DNA from: Acorus gramineus
Lineage: Eukaryota; Streptophyta; Magnoliopsida; Acorales; Acoraceae
Reading direction: 5' to 3'
DNA length: 64,000 bases
Assembly (NCBI GenBank): GCA_030737835.1
Contig: JAUJYN010000013.1
Span: 4,945,427 to 5,009,426 of the forward strand
Part shown: positions 23,901-35,170 of the stretch, piece by piece
How positions within the stretch are numbered: position 1 is the first letter of the stretch
How the letters are laid out: each line of letters begins with the position of its first letter
Notes under the pieces: model-generated
Seen by the model: only the letters and a program-made list of their open reading frames with translations
Databases searched by the model: none
Told to the model about the DNA's origin: nothing
Made by a program: the position numbers and the translations under genes

Positions 23901-24912
23901 AAATACCATCATAGAGTCTCGTGATGCAGTATTTTATGAAAATAGGTTCAACACGATTCCGAGATCAAATCAGGATGAGGAACCAAAGTCTTTGGTTTCA
24001 AATAAAGAAAGTGAACCTAGTGAACCCATTCAACCAAGGAGAAGTAAAAGGACTAGGATTGAGAAATCTTTTGGTCCTGACTTCATTGTTTATCTAGTGG
24101 AAGGAACTAGGGAATCTCATTGTAAACAAACAATGATTTCATTAAATATGGAATCTGATCCGTTGACCTTTGAGGAGGCTATGAAGTCACAAGATGTTGC
24201 CTTTTGGAAAGAGGCAATTAATGATGAGATGGAATCAATTATGGGGAATAAAACCTGGATTCTTGTTGACTTGCCTCCTGGATCTAAACCGATTGGATGT
24301 AAATGGATTTTCAAAAAGAAAATGAAGGTCGATGGAACAATTGAAAAATTTAAGGCCAGATTAGTGGCCAAAGGGTTTACTCAAAAGGAGGGTATCGATT
24401 ATTTTGATACATATGCACCGGTTGCAACTTGCAAGGATCTCCACAATTAGAGTATTAATTTCCCTTGCTTCTATCTATAAGTTCAAAATACATCAAATGG
24501 TGTTAGAACTGCTTTCCTAAATGGAGAGTTGGATGAAGAAATCTACATGAAGCAACCGGAAGGGTTCGTTGTACAAGGTCAAGAAAATAAGGTATGTAAA
24601 CTCATTAAATCACTCTATGGTCTTAAACAAGCTCCTAAAAAGTGGCATGAAAAATTTGATAGAAATATGATATCAAATGATTTTAGGATACATGAATCTG
24701 ATAAATGTGTTTATAGTAAATTTTCTGGTGGTAAAGGTGTGATTATATGCCTATATGTAGATGACATGCTTATCTTTGGTACTAACCTAGACATTATTGA
24801 AAATACAAAAAATTTCTTGTCATCTAATTTTGATATGAAAGATATGGGCATTGCTGATATTATTTTGGGTATTAGGATTAAGAGGGATAACAACCAATTA
24901 ATCCTTGGTTTC
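20998..24912 (+). mobile_element. Ty1/Copia retrotransposon, broken copy
   Basis: The likely 5' LTR starts TGTTAGAGG with a promoter-like ACTATATAAAG near 21112. A gag region starts near 21829 and includes a zinc knuckle (CWFCGKPGHFKKDC). Then come a protease-like WWIDSG, a pre-integrase HARLGHV motif, integrase (FIDDFSKF, PQQNGVAERKNRT) and reverse transcriptase (CKWIFKKK, ARLVAKGFTQ, YVDDMLIFG). Integrase before reverse transcriptase marks Copia. The RNase H end and 3' LTR are missing where it meets Harbinger DNA. About four breaks interrupt the coding region, so it is a fossil of moderate age. Confidence 0.88.
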
Positions 24913-25055
24913 GAAAACATGAACAATGATGAGGACCGTACCGCTGAAACATTATATGCTCAAGTGCAATCGGAGAGAGATCGATTAGAAATGAATAGAA
25001 TCTGTGATCAGATAGCCGATCTGCTAATGGCTAGGCGCTAGGGATGTGACTTTTT
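24913..25055 (+). pseudogene. Harbinger transposase C-terminal tail (displaced)
   Basis: The frame reads ENMNNDEDRTAETLYAQ and ends DQIADLLMARR before a stop, which looks like the short helical tail of plant PIF/Harbinger transposases. The transposase centre at 25535-25974 ends in NLFREE, exactly where this tail would resume, so the two were once contiguous. Here they are separated by the zinc-finger gene piece. The Copia reading frame happens to run into it. Confidence 0.6.
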
Positions 25056-25126
25056 TTTTTGTCTACTCCATGCATCCCCCTTGTAATATTAATATTGTAA
25101 CAGTCTTGTATAATTATGTAATATTT

Positions 25127-25534
25127 TGATAGCATGAAGAGGATTCAGAGATTCAGTGCGCCTGTGGACGTGGGCCGATGGTCCTCTTGATGGCGAGGAC
25201 TTCAAAGAACTGTGGTCGATGGTTTTTGAGGTGCCCAGCTAGAGTGTTAAGTCATAGACAGTGTAAACCATGATGAATTGCTATTTCTATATCCCTATAA
25301 ACGGTGTAATGATATCATTTTATTGATTTGTTGTCATTCATGTAATCAGGAACACCCACAATGCTTCATGTGGGTTGATGAATTGTGTCGAGCGCACGGA
25401 CTCGATCAAATTCCGGTGCCAGTTCAAAAGAAGGTGGAGAAGGCCGCCGCAGTTGCACGCCCCACAGGGTTACTCATCTTTGGATGCTGTTCATGCTTAT
25501 GTATTATATTGATGGTGTTTGTATCTTTTTTTTG
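25127..25534 (+). pseudogene. GRF zinc-finger membrane protein gene, copy 1 (broken)
   Basis: This is the homologue of the intact gene at 52672-53089, on the opposite strand. The Cys-x-Cys-Gly and CFMWVDE motifs and the hydrophobic tail are recognisable. Four bases are missing soon after the start codon, the intron donor reads TTAAGT in place of GTAAGT, and the 3' end is fused to transposase sequence. It is therefore non-functional. Confidence 0.75.
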
Positions 25535-25974
25535 CTTATCTGCTCCTTCGACATGCAGTTCACCTATGTTGAGGCCGGTTGGGAAGGAACGGCACACGAT
25601 TCCCGTAACCTATCAGAATGCATCCGAGGCCCTTCAAGGAAGTTTCCAATGCCACCTCCGGGAAAATATTATCTAGCGGATGCAGGGTACAGTAACAATA
25701 GGGGATTTCTCATACCGTATCGGAACGTGAGGTACTGGTTGGATGATTATAGGGGTGGCACAGGACCTCAAAATAGGGAGGAGTTGTTCAATTATTATCA
25801 CTCTTCATTGCGCAATGTCATAGAACGAACCTTTGGAGTGTGGAAAGCGCGATTCCCCATACTGAAGAAGATGACATCTTATTCTTTTGACATGCAAGTA
25901 CGGATTGTCATTGCAACAATGGCTATCCATAATTACATTCGAAGGGAAAATCATGTTGATAACCTCTTTCGTGA
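25535..25974 (+). pseudogene. Harbinger transposase central segment (inverted)
   Basis: It carries the DDE_Tnp_4 core: FDMQFTYVEAGWEGTAHDS, PPPGKYYLADAGY with the second catalytic Asp, and LRNVIERTFGVWKARFPIL with the catalytic Glu, then AIHNYIRRE. It lies on the strand opposite to the rest of its gene (26698-25975) and is cut at both ends within coding sequence. Copy 2 keeps this segment in normal orientation but lacks its second half. Confidence 0.8.
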
Positions 25975-26698
25975 AGAACATTCTGCATGCAATCCCCTTT
26001 GCGCCCCCGGAATGGCATTTGGTTCTCTGTCTCTATGATCGCGTGGACAAGGGTTCCATCTGTTGCCCCAACGCAATCCTATAGTTCCAATGTTTGAAAA
26101 CCCATATCTTATTAAAAAGTCTTGTTAAGTTAAGGAGATATAATACCACTGCATTCATGACCGAAATTTTAGTTACCTTGAACGCTGGAAAAAATCGATG
26201 ACTGTTTAATATTCGGTTGGGTGTCATTGAGAAATCAGGTGGTTCGATAACCAATTGGCTCAATTTCAAGCATGCTGAAAGAACATCACTAAAATGTCTG
26301 GATATGGTCTCCCCACTGTGTTGGAATCGGTCATGGCAATATCTATTTGTTGAATTGTGTTCAACAATTGTGAGAAATATAGCTAATTGTTCTTCGATTA
26401 GCATGTTCCTTGTGTCCTCCAACCAACCTTCCTTCCAGAAAAGATCCGCCAATCGTATGAACACATGTTGATCCATGCAAAATAATTCTCGACATGGGCG
26501 TTCGTGGCCACTCAATATTCCATCAACATACTCACGACCACTCAGAACCTCGTCACGCACTGCTCTTTGCACTATATGTCGGCCGTACTTGTGATGTATG
26601 TAATACACAAAGAGGAGGAACATGAGGATATTCTGTGGAGTCCACATTCCAATTAACATTAGAAAATGCAATCCACAAACATAATCATTACGTAACAT
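25975..26698 (-). pseudogene. Harbinger transposase, N-terminal exons (copy 1)
   Basis: Exon 1 (26698-26177) has the helix-turn-helix-like N-terminal region typical of PIF transposases (CRELFCMDQHVFIRLADLF, SGETISRHFSDVL) and ends FPAFK at donor GTAACT. After a 98-base intron, exon 2 starts at 26078 with DCVGATDGT, containing the first catalytic Asp, then FRGRKGD. The reading breaks at 25975, where inverted sequence begins. The enzyme would cut and paste the element at TAA sites; this copy cannot encode it. Confidence 0.82.
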
Positions 26699-27052
26699 AA
26701 ATAGTTGCTACATTAGCAGAACAAACATTGCTCACAAGCCACCAACACATCATCATTCATAATCCCTAGCACATCATGATGCATCATACCAAACCCAACC
26801 ACATGCAGCCCACACATAAACCAGAGAAAAGTCGCATCAACATCCACATTCATAATACATATACCTAACAAGTTCAAATCACAGCAAACATAGGATGCTG
26901 AAGGTTCCATACCAGCATCAATACATAATAGTGGAGTCCTATTAAATTCTTAACAAGCAAACATAGGAGGAAGTTCATAACATAAACAAACATAAATACT
27001 TAGGACATAGTTCAAATCCAACCAAACATCACTGAACAAGTATCCGAATACT

Positions 27053-28015
27053 CTATCCATTGAAATGTGCCTGCACCAACATAGCCCTTGAAGTTGGATC
27101 AAGCTCCAGCATCCAAAGCCGTCGATTCTTGGGAATGTTGATGAATTTAAGAGCGTTTATGTAGAGGGAGGTACCGGGCACAAACGAAGGGGTCTCACGG
27201 AGGGATGCGTAACATTCATCAACTGTGGGTACTATATTTGTCAGAATTGGTGCTTGACTACTGGCGGACATGACAATCTTATCTAGCACCCCATCAATCT
27301 TCTCCACAATGGTATCCTCACTGTTCCTCCTACGTCTACTGGGACACGGACGTTTGCATCGAACGTCCGACATGCGTTCCTCGTAGTTTGACTCAGTTTG
27401 GACAAGGTCAGGTTCACCCTGTTCTTCAGGATCCGGTGGTGGACTTGGAGTTGCTGTATTCAATGTTGGGTTAAGGGACGTGGATCTGTGATCATCAAGA
27501 GCATGGTCAACATCAGCAGAACCAAATCTGTGATCCCCCGTAGCCGTGACCCCCCCAAACAATTGTTCCATCATCGGCATATGGAAGAGGTTTGTATCGA
27601 AACTGTTTTGCATCGGGATAAGCCTGTAATTCAAATAATTGAGGAATTTATCAAATACTTTTCAGGCTTTAGCAATTATGAACAATTCAATAGATTATAC
27701 CTTAATGTGCTCATCCCATCTCTCATGATCCATCTGGACTGTTTGCCCAGGGGAAACCTCTCCTATGCCAGTCAAGGAAATCAATCTATTCCATGTGTTC
27801 CATTGTTTCCTCAATATGTCCCAATAATTCTTGAATTGTTTCTGTTCGTAATTGACCAAGTTCCTTTGATTAAATTCTTCCCTCACCTTCTTCCATGCCG
27901 ATGTTTTCAGGTTAGCGCCTGGGTGACCCCCTACCTTAACTTGTTCTAAGCCAAGATCAATAAACATTTTTTTCATCTCCGGACTCCATGCAGCCCTCCC
28001 ACGGCTTGATTCCAT
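27053..28015 (-). pseudogene. Harbinger Myb/SANT-like protein gene (copy 1)
   Basis: Exon 1 (28015-27701, 105 codons) carries a Myb/SANT-like fold: WSPEMKKMFIDLGLEQV, SAWKKVREEFNQR, KNYWDILRKQWNTW. Its donor is GTATAA. Exon 2 starts at 27623 with AYPDAKQFRYKPLP, the usual continuation, but this frame stops after 36 codons, while EQLFGG and ATGDHRF and a long C-terminal part (to 27053) are open in another frame. One frameshift, shared with copy 2, is the simplest reading, so it predates the duplication. In this superfamily the protein binds DNA and partners the transposase. Confidence 0.75.
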
Positions 28016-30023
28016 TAGCTACCATGAAAATGAGGGTGGATACATGTGAGACAAGGGATTTAAGTTACTTGATCATGTGGTTCAATGGTGGCAATGAAAA
28101 AAATAAACCATGTAATAAACTTGTTTTGTAGGAACAAATTAAAAAAAAAAAGCCAAAGATGCACAAAATCAAACACAAAAAAGCCCTTCAAAATCAGGAT
28201 TTCCAATCCCTTCAAAACAAGCCTCATCAGGTCCTACTCTCTGTCACTCCACAATCAAATCATCCAACCAAATAATTATTTCCCTAAAAAAGAGAAAAAC
28301 AACAAGTCATTCAAAACCCTCTCTAATGGCTTCCTTAAATTCTCTGGACATCATCATTGTTTTACCACTCAACAGAGTAATCTATCCACCTATTCTCAGC
28401 TTTCCATAAAAGGCCTAGATTTTGCTGAAACTTTTCAACTAAGTTCTATTCAATCTAAGGATTGCTTTTCACTAGGTCTCTCATTTTATTCCAAATTCAG
28501 TTCTGTTCAATACAAGAGAGCAGCCACTTCTGCGGAAATTACAACAACAGTGCATTAGAGGCAATATCCCAACAAAATGCTTTAAATAATACAAGGCCGC
28601 CTTCATTTCCAATTCTGCGGACAGCTAGCACATAGTAAAAAAACAGACCAGTTTTAAGTGGGGGCAGATCCCATTTGTATAGATAAAAATGAAGCAGATT
28701 AGAAAAAACCAAGCACCTTTCTCTTTCAGAACAACGAGATCCAAACAACTCCAAATCACAAGTGGTGAAGAGAATATGAAAGCAACAATGAACAAGAAAG
28801 TAATCAGAAAGAAATAAACAAACATGGACAGGTGAAATATGCCACACTAATTGCATTCCAAATCATATCATATGAGAAAAAAAACTAGTCTGTTACATGA
28901 CTCAACTGTAGGGCTATCCCATTCCCACCTGAATCATCCATAATTAGCACTATTCCAAACAGGTCTATATGAACAAACAAAACAATTTTTTATTAATATC
29001 TCACTGCAAGTTAAACCCTTCAGGAAGAAGTGTAAGAGAAAGCCAGCCATGCATGATTACCATATTTTTGAGGGTTGGAGGGTTGTCATTGTTTATGTAG
29101 CAGGTATGTTTGTGTATATTTGGATCTTTCATTGTTTTGATGAAAACAATGATGATGATCGTGTTCAACTTGTTCATGGTTTTATTTAAATAATGACAAC
29201 AGTGTATATATTACATTCAATAGAATATGAGATAAATCTGAACATACCTATATGTAAAATAAAGTTTACTCTAAACAGAAGACCGAGACAAAAAGCAGAG
29301 TAGTATTTTTAGATTTTGTTCAAAAAAATAAAAAATAGTTGATTGACGAAAAGATGTAAATTTTATTTTTTTGTTAAAAGACGTTTATTATGAAAACATA
29401 GATATATATGTTTTGGGAATTTTGTTTTATAAATTGATTAGATAAATGAATTTTAATACAAGAATTGACAAGTTTGTGAGGGAAACCAGGGACACAATTT
29501 AGCATCATAAAAGTAGAAAAAAACACACATTTCAGCCGATGCAACATATACATTCATCTACATTCATCTCCATGAAACCCTAAACAGTTTTTCATCTACA
29601 GATCTGAGGAAATATCACAAACGGAGGAGATGTGGTGGGTTTTTACCTAGATCATTGGTTGGGGAGGAGATCCAAAGAGGAGGAAGCAGATCAGAGAGAC
29701 TCTTGCCTATTGTTGGAGACGGTGAGAGGGACGATAGAGTGTAAGCTCGCGTTTCGTGAGGAGGATCAGTCGAAGAACCATTTAATAAGGAGATCGGCGA
29801 AGAACCTTGACGGAGATCGGCGCAGGAGGTGATAGCAGGTCGAAGCTCATCTTTTAGGGTTCGAAGAGGGTTTTTGGTTCAGCAGACAAATAGCTAGGAG
29901 AGAGAAGGGTTGAGAGGTTGAAAGAGGGTTTAAATACCCCATGTAAATTCTAAACATAGATAGGGGCATTAAGGACTTTTCACAATGCCCAGAAATCACT
30001 GAACACTTTATCCGGACATTTTA
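28016..30023 (-). promoter_or_regulatory. Harbinger leader and promoter (copy 1)
   Basis: On the minus strand a TATTTAAA box lies at 29936-29929. A CT-rich leader exon follows, ending near 29652 at CTAG|GTAAAA, so a leader intron of about 1.6 kb is likely before the Myb-like start codon at 28015. The leader holds a short upstream frame (MSFDLLSPPAPIS, 22 codons). Copy 2 has the same layout with TATTTAAA at 57359-57352. Confidence 0.5.
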
Positions 30024-33000
30024 TGTTATATATGTGTCACTTTTTGGCCTATTGGCAACCATTGGAGCATTTTTAGCAGTTTTAAAATTTTTGTGTTTTT
30101 CGATCGGAACCGCATAATTTTGGACTGTTAGCTATCGTCCGAGTTAGAGGACTCCGATTGAAAATCTAACTGCATATTATGTGTCCTGGTGCCGTTTTAA
30201 GCCACTCGTGAAAATTTCATCGAATTCCGGCATCGTTTCCAAAAATTTCACAGTTCCGGGGCGTATCCGGGTTTTTAAGTCGCACGCTATATATAAGTGA
30301 GAGCTAAATCCCGAGGTACTATTCATCATCCCTACGACTTGCATTTTCTCTCTCCCCTCTCTCTTTTTCTCACTTTTGAGGCCCCTAACCCCTTCAAAAC
30401 AAAAAACCTAAAGCACGGGAAGTGTAGATCGGGTCCCGATCTACGCTCCGGTGTCTTCAAAACCCGATTCCGATGACTCTAGCCACTCCGTCCCCCTCTC
30501 TTTGTCCTCTGATTCGGGCCATTTCGAGGGCCGTGGTAGATCGGGGCGTAGGAGAGCCGTTGAGAAGGGTTTCGGTGCGCGGAGAGCACCCGGACTTCGC
30601 TTCCTCCCCTTGGTAAGGTCTTTTTCTTCACTTTTCTTGCATAGATGTATGCTAGGAGTGTGGATTTGTGTATGAGGGGTGGTCGGCGGCTGTGGGAGGC
30701 TGTCGGGGGTGGTTGGGGGTGGTCGGAGGTGGTCGGCGGCCGCGGGAGGGGTTGTTAGAGGTGCTCGACAGGCAGGGCCACTGTCCCGAGCAGCAGGCAG
30801 CAGCGGCAGCAGCCCAGGCAGCGCGCAGGCTGGGCGCGTGCGGGGAGCGGGCGTGCGTGCGCGCGGCGTGCGCGCGGGCGTGCGCGGGTCTGGTGCGAGG
30901 TGCTGGTCGTGCTGGGCGCACGGGACGGGCTGGCAGTGCTGGCGTGCTCGGGCTGGGGGCCTCAGGCAGCACCGGCAGCGAGCGCAGGGGGCTGGCTGGG
31001 CGTGCGCGCGAGCGTGCGCGCGGGCGTGCGCTCGGGGGAGCTGGCCGTGTGCGAGGGGCTGGAGGCCAGCCAGGCGTGCGGGCGCGGGGTACTGTGCGCG
31101 GGTGCGGGTCGAGCAGGCGGGGTGTGCGTGAGGTGCTAGGCGTGCAGGCAAGGTGTGCGCGAGGCGCGGTGGGGCAGGCGAGGTGTGCGCGAGGCGCGGC
31201 AGGGCAGTGTGGTGCGTGCGCGAGGTGTTGGCCGAGGCAGTGGTGGTGCGCGCGGAGTGCGGCGAGGCGGCAGAGGTGCGCGCGAGGCGCGGCGGGTGGC
31301 GGAGGTGCGCGCGGGGTGCGCGCGGGGCGAGGGGCCGGCGCGAGGCATGCGGGGTGCGGGGGCTGAAGCGCGCGGTGCACCCGGGCGGTCGGGTGGCCGT
31401 GCGGGTGGTTGCCGGAGTGCTCGGGCTAACGTGCGTGCGGGTCGCGTGCACGTTTGCCCGAGTGTTAGGTGTTTGTTGTGGGTTTTGGGTATTTATTTGA
31501 GTATTTAATAATATTTGTGGATTTATACTTACCAAGTAATACCCTGTCTTGCAGATCTCGACGGACGGTCGCGCGTCGACCCGATTTCCGGTGAGTGGGA
31601 CAACCCAACCCAGTTTGGGAGGCGTTACATGCTTTGGGCGTGTACCGATCTCCCCTGGGGCGTATAGTTCGTATTAATTATTGCAATTATAATCCATGTA
31701 AGCATGATGTGTGTGTAGAATTGCATGCCACCCTAGATTGTGTGATAGGGACTTGCACCCTTAGGATTGTGCATGAGCCGTGCATCCTGCCACCTCGCTA
31801 TCATGCTAGGAAAGCCCGACCTGTGCATGCGTCCTATTAGTTTGATTTATTTGATTAAATGCAAACTGTATTAATAGATAGCATGCTTAGGGAATATAAG
31901 GGGGCCTTGCGAGGTTAACATTGAGACCCGGGTTAGGGTACTCCGTGTTCCTCGTTTGGTTGTCGGATGTCCTACATCGGGACCTCAGGTTACCCTCTCA
32001 GGGTCTCTTTTCCCCTTTTATGTTCTATTTATTTTCCCCGCATCCTGGTTATGCGCGCTGGTGGAATTCAGAGGAATTCAAGACATTAGAGTTGTAGAGA
32101 TGTGCTGTCAGCGGATCCGAGTGGATCATATGCGATGGATAGGCTGTTCTGTTCCCTTCGTCGGATCCTGTTAGAGACTACCTCAGCGTTAGACAGGTTG
32201 TCCCGTGCAGGGGCTCCCATTAGTAGGCGCCTCCTGTTTTGGATAAGGACTGTGCTGAACATGGGAGTGGCCAAACGACCTACGGAGTGAGGAGAGACTA
32301 TCGGTGGACCAAGGGTGACCAACAGCCTAGTCAGTCCCAAGAGCCTATGTCACCTGCTAAGGGTGAGGGTGAGGGTATGGTGGGCCGGCGATGCGACGAC
32401 CCACAGGATTATGTATGGATGATTATTAACCCGCTAAGTCCCAACATCCTAGGTCACCTGTTGAGGGTGAGGGTGAGGGTATGGGGTTCGGCGATGTAAC
32501 GAACCCCCGGATTTGAGATATTATGCCACTTGTGGCTTATGCCTTGCTTAAATGTGGTTAATATGAACTGTATGCATGGGTTATGCTATTCACTGAGCGT
32601 GTGGCTCACCCCTCGCATATTGTCTTTTTCAGTGATCTCTGAGGGAGGAGCTTCCCGAGCGACTACACCAGTAGAGGGTAGCGCCGCGTCCCACGAGTTT
32701 TGAGGCCATCAGCACCCTTCTTTCAGTTGTATGTATATACTCTGTGCTTGGGCACCTAGTTGGATTATGTATGGATTTTTATTTGTGTATATATTTAGAC
32801 ATGTTGGCTCTCACAGGACATACGATTATGTATCTAGTCTGTAGTATATTTTGATTACAGACTCAGTCTTTTTAGCTTCCGCATTTGGTGTATATATTAT
32901 GTCAGCCCTGCTTTTATCTGTGTTGTCCTTTTTAGTGATTGTTGTGGTATATTGTTGATTTCCTGTTACTGATATCATATATACACTTGCCGCGTCCCGG

Positions 33001-33024
33001 GGACGGCCGCCCTGGGGCGTGACA
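30024..33024 (+). mobile_element. Solo LTR, ~3.0 kb, Ty3/Gypsy-like
   Basis: It begins TGTTATATATG and ends GGGGCGTGACA, with TTTTA on both sides (30019-30023 and 33025-33029). The empty site is seen in copy 2 at 57442-57446. A TATATATAAG box lies at 30289-30298, followed by a CT-rich stretch. Positions 30760-31440 are extremely GC- and CpG-rich, unlike everything around them. No gag-pol or second LTR is present. The GAGCGTGTG..CTCACCCCTC block near 32595 links it to the LTR at 12820. It inserted after the 27 kb duplication, so it is comparatively young. Confidence 0.85.
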
Positions 33025-33179
33025 TTTTAAGTAAAGATTTTGGGCTGAAAAAAAGTTGCCCAAAATGACTGAATGAGGTAAATAAAAAGGGCTTATTTGA
33101 CATCCAACCAAACACTCATAAAGCTTATTTTCAGTTTTAAGCTGAATAAGCACTGATAATAAGCTGAACCAAACAGCCC

Positions 33180-35168
33180 TAAAGTGTACCAGTATAATTA
33201 GTGATTTTTTTTTGTTTAGTTGTATTTTTAGTTATTTTTATTAAAAAAAATAATAATGATGTTTTTATTGTTTGGTTAACCATGAATAAGTTGTAGATAA
33301 AATATAAATAAGGTGTTGATAAAGATTTATAAAAAGTGAAAACATGATTTCACTTGTGGGTCTCATGATATATATGAGGTAATGATGGTTGATTTGACAG
33401 TGAGATCCTTTCACTGTTTTAAATATCGATATATCGATCTATATATCGATTTTTTTTATTAAATCGATAAATATCATACATATATCAAAGTTTTCGCGAG
33501 AAATTGAATTTCTTGACAATTTCTCATGAGAAATTGAATCTGTTTTTTTTTTTTTTTTTTGGGGGGGGGGGGCAACATAATGTTCTTTGATGTCAATATT
33601 TTAATAAATGAATCACATTCACAAAGAAAAAAGAATGAAATTTCATTTAAATTTATGAACATGAGATGTTTGTAATGCTTTGTAATAATAATAATGAAAT
33701 TTCCTATATATAATATAATAATAATGATGAAACAACCTATTGTATAATATCATAAATATGTATAGGTTTCTTAGGTTGTTTGGAATCATTGTTTTAAAAT
33801 GATTATAATTATTACATATTTATATTACAAATGAGATTTCATTATACATTTATGCTCCCAATTTTTTTTATAATTTAGATCTCTGATTTTTCTAAACCTA
33901 TAAATACCCCACAATATCATTTTTACCTCAAAACTCAATCAATAATACTCATCTATAAATATGTATATTACCTTTCTCTGTTTCTTTGATATTTTTCTTA
34001 TTTTTTTCTCATTTTTTTTCATTTTTTTCTATTTCCCAACAAAAAAAATAAAAAATAAAAAACCAAAATCAATATATCGATCGATATTTAGATATTTCGA
34101 TCGATATATCGATTTAGACCCTTTTCGACATATCGATATAATCGATATTTTAAACATTGAATCCCTTTATACTAGTGGAATGGATTGAGTGGAATAATAC
34201 AATACCAGGGGAGGCTTGGAATACAAATACCAGTTTATTCTTATTTATTCTATCATAGTTGTACCAATCTATTCCTTCTAAACAAATAGCTTTTTAGGCC
34301 TATTCTTCCCCAATTCCTCTACCCAAACAGTCCATTATGTGTTAATTAGGTCAATTATCCACCATATATAAATAGTTGACCGGAGAGAAAACTTTAAATA
34401 ATCCCCTATTTCAGATAATCCCAATTTGGGATGTGAGATACTTTTGAGATGTGTGTAAGAGCGTTAAATGAATTTTTTTTAAATAACACAAAAATATTTT
34501 CATCTATTGACATAAATAAATTTTGATAAACAATTTTAACACATGCACTTTTAGAATAGTTTTCAAGTTTATTTATAATTTATCTGGACATAAATAATGA
34601 GATTTATAATCCTAAAACAAATAATTTTTTTTATTCTCTTTCATTCCTCATTATTTCCTTGTTATACCTCATCCCACATGATCACAAGAGATGAAATCCG
34701 ATTGTTTGATGTTGGCTTAAATGTTAGAAAGGATTCACATATCAAACATGTAAAATGTCATATGATATTAAGGACTAATGAACTCTAATAAGATCCAAAG
34801 ATCCCATATATTAAAAATTAAATTTTGATTAAATTGACAAGACTTTTCATCTATGTAAATAAGATGGAATGATCAAATCACGAGAACATTGATCTTAAAA
34901 TATATATATACATATCACTTGTCTCATCACGAAGGGCACATGTCATTTTATTAAAAAAAAATTAAAATTTTTTTACCCATCCGATCCGCACACCCAATCA
35001 AATGCAACACGTACTATTTTACATACCAACTATTACACCCACCACGAAAGTTCCCTGAACAAACTCCTTCCCAATACACACGACTTCTAAAACCTCAGCA
35101 GTCCTTACCAAAATCTATCTCAATCTCTCTCTCTCTCTCTCTCTCTCTCGGGGCATTGGTGTTGTGTG
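33180..35168 (+). promoter_or_regulatory. Upstream region of gene C, shared with gene E
   Basis: This 2 kb is nearly identical to 57597-59586 upstream of E and absent from gene A. It includes the ATCGAT-ended element (33415-34156), a T-run followed by a G-run at about 33541-33572 that differs in length between copies, AT-rich sequence, and a CT run at about 35125-35149 in the presumed 5' leader. No clear TATA box can be chosen. Confidence 0.5.
33415..34156. repeat. Element with ATCGAT-rich inverted ends (upstream of C)
   Basis: The left end TGTTTTAAATATCGATATAT and the right end ATATCGATATTTTAAACA pair as inverted repeats, and dense ATCGAT palindromes lie inside both ends. The interior is AT-rich and non-coding. 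No target duplication is clear. Its copy upstream of E is at 57832-58571. Confidence 0.6.
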
Positions 35169-35170
35169 CC

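Larger units (their letters stand above)
24913..33179. mobile_element. PIF/Harbinger element copy 1, scrambled and lacking its left end
   Basis: The right terminus AAACAGCCC followed by TAA is kept at 33171-33182, and the leader, Myb-like gene and first transposase part lie in normal minus order. The left part is rearranged on the plus strand as transposase tail (24913-25055), zinc-finger gene (25056-25534) and transposase centre (25535-25974). The left terminus present in copy 2 at 51979 is absent, replaced by the Copia fossil. A 3.0 kb solo LTR sits inside at 30024-33024. Confidence 0.75.

Noticed and set aside
26713-26910. 65-codon minus-strand frame upstream of the transposase, conserved in copy 2
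   Set aside because: Conservation is explained by the segmental duplication. The sequence is hydrophobic without a motif and has no clear exon borders.
30441-31535. Long open frames on both strands (up to 364 codons) in the GC-rich block
   Set aside because: They overlap in several frames on both strands, consist of low-complexity Arg/Ala/Pro/Gly sequence, and arise because stop codons are rare in GC-rich DNA. The block lies inside a solo LTR.
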